This document shows positions 13,801-26,700 of a DNA stretch of 64,000 nt, in pieces. The notes below the pieces were generated by a model. That model saw only the letters and a list, made by a program, of their open reading frames with translations. It made no database searches and was not told where the DNA came from. The translations under genes and the position numbers were made by a program. This DNA comes from Seriola aureovittata (taxonomy: Eukaryota > Chordata > Actinopteri > Carangiformes > Carangidae): contig NC_079365.1 of NCBI RefSeq assembly GCF_021018895.1, forward strand, positions 20,441,001 to 20,505,000. The letters are read 5' to 3'. Position 1 is the first letter of the stretch. Each line of letters starts with the position of its first letter.

Positions 13801-14973
13801 CATCATTTTTTTGTGGGTCTTTCTAAAGAGCTGCCACACTGATCATAAATATGACTTCAATTAGATTTTATACCTCAAGCAGGCAAAATTACATTTGAAT
13901 TTGAAGAGGTTCATTTTTAACATTTAAATAAAAATTTCCCATTGAGCTCAAACAGTTGTTTTTATGGCATTCATTTTTTTTGCCTTCATTGTTAGTGCAC
14001 TGCATGGCCAAAATTATATGGACACCAAATTAGTCTGTGGGCACCTAAACATTATCCCCGTGAGTGATGGTGAAACTGCTCAGGCCAATGATATGCTGCT
14101 ACAATCGCCTCCACTCTTCTGGGACGGCTCTCTTACAAGATTTTGGAACCTGGCTGCAGGGATTTGCTCCCATACAGCCTCAAGCGCATTGAAGTCAGCC
14201 ATTGATGTTGTTGTGCAATAAGGCCTGGCTCAAAGTCAAATTCATCCCAAAGGTGTTGCAGGGCGCTGAAGTCAGGGCTCTGCGCAGGTCTGTTATTTTC
14301 CCCCACACCAGACGTCTTTATGGACATTCCAAAGCATATTTAGCAAAATATGTTTGTTTTGTTATTGTTATTTTGTTGTTATTATTTTCTCTATATTTAC
14401 ATTTATCCCATAGACACAACATGTTGATGTTGTTGTGGTGTTGTTCTGTCAGCAAATCATGGCTGGTAAATCCAGGTTTGAAATTTTCTAGTGGAAGACA
14501 ATTTGCTGTTCCTCTGGAATACTTTTGTGAAAATACATATTGCCAACCGATCATTGACTGTTAAACCAATGACTGAGGTCACAGACTATGATAACAAGAT
14601 GGCAGGAGACCCCAAGGAAATCATAAATATGCCCCCCAAATCAGTACTTCTGTGGTCTTTCATTTAGTTAAAAATCAAGATAATTTGTCCAAAGTGATAA
14701 TTAAAAAAAATATGTAAAACTGCTCAGGATATTGTTACTGAGCCGTGGCCCTGTAGATCCTGTTGCGAAACATTTGGTTTTCGATTGAACCACTGAGGTG
14801 AACAGAAGGAAACGGTAGAACAGGAAGCTTCAGGTGCGCTGACGACTCAGTGCCGCCCCCTGGAGTAAACTATAATCACATAACTCTTTACATGTCTCAC
14901 ACCCATTCACACATACATCCACAAACCTGCACACACCAACACATGCACACACACATGCATCCATACACACACA

Positions 14974-15012
<39 letters not shown>

Positions 15013-18000
15013 CACATATGCCCCCTCAGTCATTATCTGAAAAGACTGTGTATCATGTGTTATGTAACAGGGATCAACCAGCTAGCCAGTCAATCAGTTA
15101 GTGAATTATGTCTCAGCTATATTTCGTGGAAAGATGATCTTACATGCATATCCTTTCAATTAATTTCATTGGATTTGTAGATCTCCTCTCTTGTAGCTGT
15201 TGGGTTAGTCCTCTCTATCTGGCCGAGCACATGCATTTCTATAAGCTCCGTCTTAATCCAGAGTCTGACAGGTTACTCTACAGTAAGAGACAGCAGGATT
15301 TATTTGTCTCTCTTTGTGGTTTCTGTGGGGTTTCTCTTTCTTCTTTGCACACTGAGATGATTGTTTTTCTTTGAGGCACTGCTATTTTCAGCTTGCGGTA
15401 CCTGATTTATGCTATTATGAACACGCATACAGAGAAAACCGTAAAAAAAAACAACAACATTATTTGAAAAAGAATGCTTATAAGGTTACACATAATCAGA
15501 GACATGGTAACATGGGTGATTCACAAAATGCACAAGGTACACATACAGTACATTCTCTCTAGGTCCTCAAAACATAGCTCTGGTGACATTCAGTGTGTAT
15601 TCCATAACATTGTATCAGCAAATGCTGGAAAAAGAAAAGTCAATCTCACAGACACCATCCCATCGACACACATGCACCACGTGTATTAATCTACAGCCGA
15701 AAATTGTCCCCAACAAATGTTCCGTGTCCTCCTGGAGCGACATTTGCTAAAAACTAAATTATTAAGAGATTTTTGATAAATAAACTTAATATTTGTGACC
15801 TGTTTTTAAAGATTTATGTGTTCTGTAGGAATAACTGGGCTTGGGGATGAGAGACACAGTCAGAAGAGAGGGGTTGGACAGTATGGAGAGAAGAACTGAC
15901 ATATGGTTGGCTTTGGTCTTTTCATAGAAATTCTTAACAATGAGAAAAATATAGAATATTGTCAGGCCTATCTTTAAAGTGATAGTCAATATTACTGAAC
16001 ATTTATTCAGGTAATAAACTGGTGAATCATATTATTTCATACTTTTGCTTTGTATTTTACATTTGTATTTGATTTCCACCTATTTTCTTCCTTCCTCTAT
16101 CTCTTTTTCCCCTTTACTCTGTCTGCCTACAAGGTCCCAACAGAGTCCTATTTCTCACAGCTGTCCTGGCAAGACTCTCCTCTGTACACTGAAGGCACAC
16201 AGCCAGAGAAACATCCATCGCAGCCAGAGCCACCTCGCCCTGACCCAGGTCAACAGCCTCTTCAGATCAAGGACCTGTGGGAGCAGTACTCAGACCCAGC
16301 TACAGGTAGATTCTACTACGTCAACACCATCACCAAGGAGAGGTCCTGGAAACCCCCTCGCCGGGCTCGTGGACACACCATCAATAAGGTACAACACCAA
16401 ACACGGTTTGCTACTCCTCCTGAGTCCATGTTTTTTTTTTGTTTCCGTCACTGAAATTGCCATAAAATTTGAAAAGATGGGCATTTTTCAGAGCTGGATG
16501 AAAGTTCTTTTCTCAAAGGAGAGGATAGAAAAGGGTCAGAGTGTAGAATAAAAGAGAATTCTCATTTATATGCTCACATAGTTTGATTATATCAGCACTA
16601 AAAGGTTTTTATTTTTTTTTAGACAAAAAAGACCTAAAGGAAAGCAACCTGGCTCGCATATTTTCTCTTGACTTACACATGAGCTGATGTAGAGAAGGTT
16701 GCACACACAGAGATCACAGGACAGGTTTCCACAAGTCTAGTGCACGTGGGGAGACTGGTATATGAGTTTGAGAGTTGCTGAATATTGCAAAGTAACCGAC
16801 CAAGGTCATTGATAGGAACAGACAGCTTTAAAGGAACAGTTTGACATTTTGGGAAATGTGCTTATTCACTGGCCTGGCTACTGTTGGTCCAAAGCTAACA
16901 CAATTCACCTACCAGCACCTTTAAAGCTCATTAATTAATTTGTTTAATCTGTACAAAAGTATAAAAACGACACATTGCTCTTTTCCAAGTCGGAGGTTAG
17001 GGCTCTGAGCAGTTGCCAGGCAACCAAGGATATTCCTGAAAGTAACCCCAACCCTAATCTCCCTCCCATCCAAGAAACATCATATACCACCTGCAACACG
17101 ATGCTCATAGCTGTTTTTCCCCGTTTCCATCTTAATGCTAAAGTAAGTTGAAACTAAGCTCAGACTGGCTGTATTTTACCACACAAACATGAGAGTGGGG
17201 TCAGTCTTCTTATCTAACTCTCGGCAGGACAGCCAATAAGCATGTTTCCCAAATTGTCAAAGTATTCCTCAAACACATAGAGTGGTGCTGAATATTGTAC
17301 AGTAAGTGGATAAAGTTACTGACGGACACCTTTAAATCTGGAATTATGAGAGCGTCTAACTGAAGCTATGAAAAATGACTCTTAACGCTTCACAGTATGT
17401 TGCACATCAGCAATAGCTTTCAGTAAAAAGTAGTAGTATCTTTATGGAACTCATTGTGTTCATTGTTTCTTGATCCTGCCGAACAAGTGTATGTTTAACA
17501 ATTTGGCGTGTTTAAGGAAGTCGTTTTTGATCTTTGTATGTTTGCAGTTTAATGTTAGCTAAAGATGAGTCAGAGACTTCTCCTGGTCCACAATCTGAGT
17601 TTTCTTTCTGTCTCTGTGGCAGGCCAGTCCAGCGCAACCTCAGACATTACCCAGGGACACCAGCCATCTGTCACTGCCGCTTCCTGGAGCTGGCAATGGA
17701 GCTATGCACAGGGTAAGGCTGTTGTACGGAGGTGGTACAATTCGGGCTTCCTGACATTTACATTTTGAATCAGCTTCATTGGTAATTGGACGTCCTTTCA
17801 TTCTCGCAGTCTCAGGTTATGCGAGGTTTTGGGGCGATGGAATCAGGATGAGCTTTTCCTTGACTATAGTGACAGAATTGTATATACACTATATTATCCT
17901 TATTTTATGTGATCATTCACACTGGCATTGTACTGCAGCTTTTATGCAGTGATCCATGTCATGAAGAAGTTTGTACTAGCTGGTAGGAAATATGTTTATG

Positions 18001-21000
18001 ACACTGTCAAGTCAATGATTGAGTTTATATTGTTGGTTTGGTTTGTTACAATCATTCCCGTAGTTCTGCAGAACTGTCTGTCTTTTATGTTCTAAACTTC
18101 TTGTTCTGTCCTATTATGTAAATAATTGTTAAAAGTATTAAATAATTTTTCTTATGTAACATGTTTTTAAGTGCAAACAGCTGTGCTTTGGCATCTGTAA
18201 ACACAGACAGACAAAACAGAACAAACTGCAGTGAGACCAAAAAAAAGAAAAAAAAAAAAAACCCACACATCTCTTGACATATGAATCTGTTGTTAGCCTC
18301 TGTCACCCAGAATGCACCGGCACTGTGCACCACATTAAAGCAGAGATAAAATGCTGAGCGTAGCCAAATTAAAAAGGGGATTACATCTTTCTTTCTAGTT
18401 GCCACATTGTTTACTGACCGACTCACCGCCTTATTCATTTATTTATTTATTATCAGCTGCCCTCTGACACACACTTCCTCTCAAATGGTGGTTTTTTTGG
18501 GCTAATCCTTGAGGGGAATAACAAGGTAATGCCTCTTGATCTGATGCAGATGAACAGAAGCCATTAAAACATTGCTAAATTTAAACCACTCACAGAAACT
18601 TCTCATCAGCCTTAAACACCCTCCCTGACCTGGCAGACACTGTCGTCATGCTGTCGTTTCACCTTTTCCGTAAACTTGATTTTACAAGAGAGTGTCCCTG
18701 CGCTTCGATTTAGGAAGTACATCTGTTGTTTCAGACGTAAACGGTTTTGGGAATTTATGCAACAGCCGCCACAGACTGAAATTGATCCATCCACTAATTC
18801 AGTGACGACATCTACGTGCCACAAGCTGCATGAACCAGATTGTTAGGGATAAGCATTTTGCATCTCAAGGATGCGTTGCCTCAATGTTGCGTCAGTGTTT
18901 CAAATTTAATGTTGCTCATCAAAAAAATGCCCACATGATCAAAGCAGTGATACCCCATCAAGTCAGTTTGAGATACATTCTGTTGACCTATATGTGTCAG
19001 TTTTTATTCTGTAGAACATGTATTACCAAACAGGAACTTTACTAGTGATATATAATGCATACTGCATGCCACGTGAGCTTATGACCCAGGTGTTCAAATC
19101 CAAAATGACCCACATTACTTGTTAGCGCACAATGTTCTCGACCCAATTAGATTTTTATTTTTGAAAATGATTTGAACCCTCATCCTGTTCACTCCTTCCT
19201 GTCTCTCTATTTCCATTTTACTTTATGCATGTATGGTACTACATTTAAGAGGGAGCTTTTGTACTTTTTACTCCTCAACATATTCTGCATATTTGACATA
19301 AGAGCTGCGACAATTAGACAATGACTTACACAGCCAATCAATGGAAAAATGATTTTGATAGTCGATTAATCGTTAATCTTTAAGCAAAACTGTTCTCTGC
19401 TCCCAGCTTGTCAAATGTTAGGATTTGCTGCTTTACTTTATTTCATATCATTGTAAATGGAATATCTTTGTTTGTTTTAAAGACCCAACGACTTATCGAT
19501 CAATCAAGAAAATATCTGCAGATTAATCGATCATGAAAACAATTGCTCATGAAAACAGAAACATCGATCCTGGAATTATCAATGTTTAGGTTGCATCTGG
19601 TTTTTCTTCAGGAATGAATTGGTCAAGTTTGTTTTTGTGCCACTACCACCTGGAGAGGCAAAAGCTGGATCCATCCATCATTTATACTTCCCACCACTTA
19701 TTTTAGTTTTTAGCTTTTTTATTTTAAATTTTAAATTTTAGCTTTTAGCGTCTATTTCAACACCTCTGCTCCCTTGCTAACTTGTTCTCACATGCTCTCG
19801 ATTGCAGCTCTTTGTGTTCAGGTGTTAAAACTGACTCTGGGTGGTAAATGTGTCTCGTGTGCAGTTGTAGCCGGTTCTTGCGGGTTACTGTGACGATAAA
19901 TACAATGAAGATCAGCATGCGACCACTTTGTAATCCATTTTTGTGCATTTATCTTCCTCCTAAATACAACAAAACCATAATTTATATACCAAACAGCAGG
20001 GATATAAAGTCATTCAAGTAAGTACGTTGCTGCTTACACTCTAAGACATCAGTATAACAAGTCAATACTATATTAATCGAACAGCTAAACCTTTACTTGT
20101 AATGGAATAAAGAAAAAAAAAAAAGCTGTTGGTCAGAGGTTCATGTGGGTGGCAGTGTTTCCAAAGTTCTGATGCGACTTTTCAACTGAGCATACCTTCC
20201 TGGTTGAACTGCTGTGACTGATAAAGCCAGCTTCCCTCTAGAATGGGGAAGTAGACGTAGACTGAGACAAGAGGGAGAGATCAATGGTTTATACATTTTG
20301 ACACACAGAAGAAAAAGTGCCATGACATGAGACAGCAGCCAGTTGAGGACTTAAACTCGGCAGATTACAAGCACTCTGAAACGAGGGTTGGTCTGGGATT
20401 GTATAAACTGGGTGATCAGTGATAATGAGTATCTATGCTGTAAGTTCATTTTAGTTTTCCTTCGCATTATCATTTACGTAATTGTGTTGTTATTTTCATG
20501 CCATGACATTATGTGGGATGGTGTTGGATTTCTGGCAGCGCATGTGAACTCTCCCGCTTGTTAAATGGAACCTAATTGACTGTCATGCTAATATGGTTCA
20601 TTTATTCTGGCTTTTCATTGTCAGAGGTGTTGGTACTGACTTTGTCACTCTCACAAAAAGCTGATATGACTGTGCTGATGTGGATGTACAGTATGTGACG
20701 TGTGGCCCAGTTCAGTTGCTAAAAATCATAATGCTTGAGTCAAACGAGTACTATGCAATGGATGTTTCAGTCTTACTGAGCAACGGCAGCAACTGTTTTC
20801 CCATTAACCTCAGTTGAATACAGGCAAACAAGTGCGTGTGTGAGTGTGTGTTTTGTGTGCGTGTGTATTTGTGTGTCCCTATGTGCTGTAGTGGTGAATC
20901 AAAGAGCATTTTTAGCTGGCAGGATGTAAGGGGGGTAGAGGAGTAGTTTCAGTGTGAGTGTGAGTGTTAGCCTGAGCTTCATTGCTGCAGTTAACTGAGA

Positions 21001-21282
21001 AAATTTGTCAGCATCCTGTTTTTCACATGGCTGTGAAATTTACCCAAATTGCTGCCATTTTGGTTGAGGCGTATTGTTGCACAAATAGTGCAGAGTGTCT
21101 AGTTTTCCCTAAAACTGACAGAAAAGCCCAAAGGTAAAACATTCTTTGATCTTTTTTTTTTTTTTTTTTTTGCAGGTCAATTATACAGAAAATGGAGTAG
21201 ACTTGTGTTTTAAATTTAAATGAAATATAAATAGTAACTGTCCGTCCGTGTTTCCTTTGTTTGTCTTCCTGCATCTCTCTTC

Positions 21283-21319
<37 letters not shown>

Positions 21320-23648
21320 AGCTGTCACCTGATTTCCTCTTCGGGAGCCACCAGGGGAAAACTGACGGTGGCTGGCAGATGAAACAGGTGAAACTCTTTC
21401 TCTACCTGCTGCACTCTTTCATTGCCAGAGGGCATCTAATGCATTTCACCTTGACTTTCACCTTGAAAAAAACAACAAAGACCAAAGTAAATGATCACAC
21501 CCTTTACCAGCTGTATATACAGTATTCTCCCCACACAAAGGGACGCGTCTGCTTAACAAAGAACTTAACTTAACAAAGACTTTGTCACTGTATAAGATAA
21601 AAATCCTGCTTCACATTATCATTAACTTTGTCTGAATATGAATATCTATAGATTGCTTGGACTGCTAATTCTTCTTTTGAAACATTTAGATGGCAACTCT
21701 TTCCGTAGTAGTTTGCAGTGACTGACTGTGAAGGTAGTCCTAGTTCGCTGTTTTGTCAGCGCTTAAAAGTGCTTTTGATGGAGGGTATTTTCCTCATGAA
21801 AATCAATGAACTTGAGTCGTTAGATTTGCAAAAACTGCATCTCCACTGTATTACTGTAGAATACATTAAAGTACTGCCAGCTATGCTCTTTAGATTCTCA
21901 GAGATCAGCATTTATGCATATTAAGGTGGTGAAATAGCAACTCATGGTCTAAAAAGAAAGGCTGTTATCCAAGCAGTTCTTCCTGCAACATGTTGCATCA
22001 CAGTGGGGTGTGGGTGCGCTTGGTTTAAAGCCCTTTTAAAGGCCTCCTCTTAGCAAAGGAGCAGATTTGGCTCTTAGTGCTAATCCGCCTTGCATGAAGA
22101 GATGGCAAACATTAGGAGGGATATTTAGTCTGATTGTTGAAACTAGGTTACAGGGATTGGGAAAGGTACTTAATTATGGCTGTTGCTGCAAAAGTTGAAG
22201 TTGTGTGAACATGTGCATTTGTGTGCGTTCATGCACACTCATATATATATGCATGTGCGTGAGATTGTAGGCATAAATATTTTGCATGTAAAGTTACAGA
22301 TGCGCATGCATGCTCCATTGGGTCTCTGACAATCTGTCTCTCTGCTTGTCCTGTGAAATGAAGCAAAATGAAGTTGAACTTTTCATGGAAACTGCAGTTT
22401 GTCTCCATCTGTGATTGTGCTGAGTTCTGACTAAATGCACTCATTCTTAAGGTTATCAGTGTTTCTCAAAATGCTTCAGTTCCTCTTGGCAGTTCATACA
22501 GGTAGATTACCTTATTATGTAGCACAACTGTTGCATTGTTGTTCTTCCTCAAAGTGTTGTTTAAAATACTTTCAGTTTAATTCAGACTTCATCTGATATA
22601 GTTTCATGATTTCTGCCACTGAATGAGAACTACTGAGAGAGCAGAGAGCAGATGTAGATAAGAAACCTGTTGAAATGCAGTGTGTTCGGCTGTTGACCAA
22701 AGTGAGTGAGCGGATTTTTAAATAGATGGGTAAATTTTGAACCTTTTACTAACTCTGCTGTCATCTGTCAGAGAAACAATGTAATCCCATAGCATCAAAG
22801 CGCCTGTCATTAACAAATAAATTAACTGCAACAAAACAAAATAATGACAGGAAAGTCCAAAGGTCTTCATCTTAGGTGTAACATGGAATGAAAAGTTGAA
22901 GGAGCGGATTGGAACAAAAACAGCAATGAAGACCAAGTGCTTTTTGCGCTGTCAGTAGTTACAGTATACTATTGACTGTTATACTATTAAGGCGAACACA
23001 TTGTGTCGGGTACGTTTTCATTGCACAGATTATAAATCGAAAGTAGATTGAAGCTTTAATGTTTCCCTTAATTATGTTTCAGGTTTGATGATTTTTTGCA
23101 TGGGTTGCATTAGGATTAGGTTTCGGGTTACAATGTGTTGGAAGATACAGGAAATGAAATGAAGAAATCAGAGGAGAAACTGCATGCTGAATTGCTGAAA
23201 AGGCCCTGACCTTTCTGCTGTTCCTTACTGTGCTTGTTTGTAATTTTAATTTGTTTAAGAATTTATGCTCATTGTACTGTTGCACTCGGGTTGCTCGAGG
23301 CAAGAGGGTGAACTAAATACTTTAATATAAATGTAATATAAAGAAAAAGGTATGAAAAAATGCCATGGGAGTATGTTGTATCTATTCCTCAGTTTGCACA
23401 CAATAAATCAGCAATTGCCCTCTCCCTTGTTTGTCTGTTCCACTTCTGACCACTGACCCAAACATATGACCCTGACCTTTAAACCCTGGGAAGAGCATGC
23501 AGCGTGCAGCCTCCTCTGAAACCCTGAGCACGATGACGTTCAGCAGTGCAGATGCCCAGAGTCATAACTCTGCCCCCTTGCATGATGTCAAGCAGCAGCT
23601 CTGTCACTCCCAATCTATGATTGAGAATGGCAAGGTACTCACCTACAA

Positions 23649-23721
<73 letters not shown>

Positions 23722-26700
23722 ACAAACACAGACACACACAAACACACACACAGACACACATTCATACACACAGCGTGAGCTCATGAACGGTATTCACACA
23801 CAGACACACAGAGAGAAGAGGAAATGCAGATAAATATAAACAGAGGGAAACACTGCACTAGTACATATACACTTACAGAAAAATGAACTCAGCTGATGAT
23901 GGCGACTTCCTGTCTTTCAGCTGGTCCAGCAGTGCAGCAGAGATTATTCTCGTAATGTGGCCAACATCATCGTGGAGCCTCCGTCGCCTCAGAGCTCTCC
24001 AGACAGCGATGGCTGCACACCAGTGAGACCACATTGCTTATATATTTATAGATAGATAGATAGATAATGTTCCTCACTGTCTTTCCATACTGTTCTCACT
24101 TCATAGTTAGTATTAATTCTCTTCTCTTGCACCTTAATCGGGGCCATACCGCAGTGGGAGACTGTAGAGTAACTCCCCTCCTGCTATTTTTTGAATGATG
24201 CAACAGTCAAGTTAAATGGGCCTGCTCAGGATGCAGTAAAGTATAACAGAGGAAAAGCCCTCTGCTGTACTTTACTGTTAGCATTTAAACATGTCTTCAC
24301 ATGCTCTTATTATTGACTTAGAACATCAGTGTTAATATAGATATTAGTGCTTAAATATAGCGCAGTTTTTAATGCACCTGAAACCCCTTTTAATGTGTTC
24401 TCAGGAGCTGGAGAAAGCCGGCCTCTTGAACAAGACAAAGATTGCAGAGGGAGGCCGGAAACTGAGGTGAGGCCTCATGAGGCTGCTCCCATTAAAGAGC
24501 AAAAAAAAAAAGAAAGAAATTAGATTGCACCTGTTTCTATGAATATAGTGTTCAAGCAAATGAGGGCAAGTATGATTTACCGAGCCGAGTCCTGACTGAG
24601 CAATACACGTGTTTATGTTGGGTTGCAGGAAAAACTGGAGTCCATCCTGGGTAGTGTTGGTCGGGAACAGTCTGGTTTTCTTCAAAGATCCTAAATCACA
24701 CACACCTTCCACCTGGGTAAGAGCTGACACAAACCCTGTGTGCACAAACAAGTTTTTCTCGGGTTGAAAATGATTGCATGAAGCCTATATAATTTCTTCA
24801 CGACAATATCGTCAGCTAATACTTAGTGTGAGACACTTCATAAATGCAGATGTTCCATTTGTCTGCAGAATGAATTTCTCATTTGAAAATTAAAAAATGG
24901 CAACTTACGCAATTCTCACCCAGATTCTTGTCTATTGCACAAAGACCAGAAGCTTTTGTCACACCCAAAAAGTGACGAAACAGCTGGATATTTCCAGTCA
25001 CTATGTGACCGATTTCTCCCCGTACGTCTTTGCAGTAAAATGACATTCATTAGCTGTTCTGTTAATAAAACAGGTCACACAGACCTGTAGAGAGTTGGTC
25101 ATAATATGAGAGTCAGTCAAAAGTGGTGGCCTACAAATTCTGCACAGCTAAAAACACCCAAAACATTTTACAAACACTTTTCTTATTGTTTACCCATTTA
25201 TTTAAAACAGAAACCAGGAAACAGTCGCCCTGAGAGCAGTGTGGATTTAAGAGGCGCACAACTGCACTGGGCCAACGAGCTTTCAAGCAAGAAAAATGTC
25301 TTTAAGGTAAGAAACAAGTGGAACTCTTGAGGAATTCAACAAATCATTACATGTTACAAGTGCGTATAAACTGCTAAGTGTTCAAACCTCAGTGATACCC
25401 GTGAGCTGATGTATAGGCCCTTCACTATGCTGTTAGTGAAGGGTCCTGATCAGTGAGGGAAGTGAGAGTTGAGAGCTGTCTTCCACCCTGTCTCCTGTCA
25501 GTGATCCAGAGTCAGGAAGAGGAACCAGTAAAAATTCATTTTCCAATGAAATGTGGCAGAATTGAAGGTTGCACTGTCTTGTGTTAAATATCTACTTAAA
25601 ATCCTCATTTCATTATGCATTAATACAGTTTGCAAATGTTTGTGTTTTACTGTAGTTGAGGACAGTAACAGGCAACGAGTTCCTGCTGCAGTCGGAGACT
25701 GACTCTTTGATCAAAGAGTGGTACAGCACCATTCAGAATGTCATCGAAAGACTGGTGAGACACGTTGACACAACACACACAATATACACGCAGAGTTGAA
25801 CTGTCAGTTTACCACTTCTGTGTTAGTGGCTAAAATGGTTTCCTTTTTCAATCAGAATTGTGTCATAACATAAGTTCATGCTCTCCACTGCCACTTAAAC
25901 ATGGAGACTGTTATCCACCATGCTATTATGTTCTGAACTTCCTGTAATCAATATCTTTGTTTTAATTTTTTTAAATGTAGTTTCTATACTTTTTGTTTAG
26001 CTATTTAATGTCAATTATGCCAAATGTAAATCTTTGACAAGTTTATTATTTTACTTGAAAATGTGATGCTCACACATATTTTGGTCATTAATATTAAATG
26101 ACCGAATTAAGGCGATCTGTTTCAAAACAGTTTTGTTATCTGTTTATGTTAAAGCTACACTAATCAATATATTTTCTGTTAACAATAGCTCAAATGACAG
26201 TGTGTAACGTTAAAGGTGACCAGAGACAATAAGTACCTCTGCGCTCTACCGTGTTGCTTCACTCTCACCACTGTTATAAACAGCATCAGGTCGCTGTTTT
26301 AAGTGAAAAAGGCTATGATAGAACCTCTGTATATTACCTGTACAGCACCATATGAGAGACAGAGCTGGTGGAGACCAAAAACATTGCTAAAAGAAAAGTG
26401 AATGTAGGACGAACATTCATTGGGTGGCCATATCATAGTTTAAAATGAATTTTGATATTCCCCCATGTCTGCTGGAAAGTTTAAATAGGCAACTTTCTGC
26501 TGTTTTTGTTCATCATAACAACTTTATATACAGTATATGATAATATATCAACATTATTTGACTATCACCAAGCAGCCAAAAAAACAAAAAATCACTAAAT
26601 ACTCCTTTAAATAACAAGTAGTCAGAGCACTGAGAAGCCAGTTTGTTCTAGACAGTGAATGGTATAATTAAACACAGTTCTCCTCTTCCTGCCTTCCAGG

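Larger units (their letters stand above)
11846..16133 (+). other. arhgap9 intron 3 (4.3 kb)
   Basis: It contains the family E repeat at 13990-14335 and the CA repeat at 14964-15012. The remainder is AT-rich with no supported exon. Confidence 0.7.
17713..21321 (+). other. arhgap9 intron 5 (3.6 kb)
   Basis: It contains a family A copy at 19300-19560 and ends in a (CT)n pyrimidine tract. No supported exon. Confidence 0.7.

Noticed and set aside
13964..14564. Short ORFs that looked like a small gene
   Set aside because: They fall within or beside the family E dispersed repeat, whose words are repeated across fish genomes.
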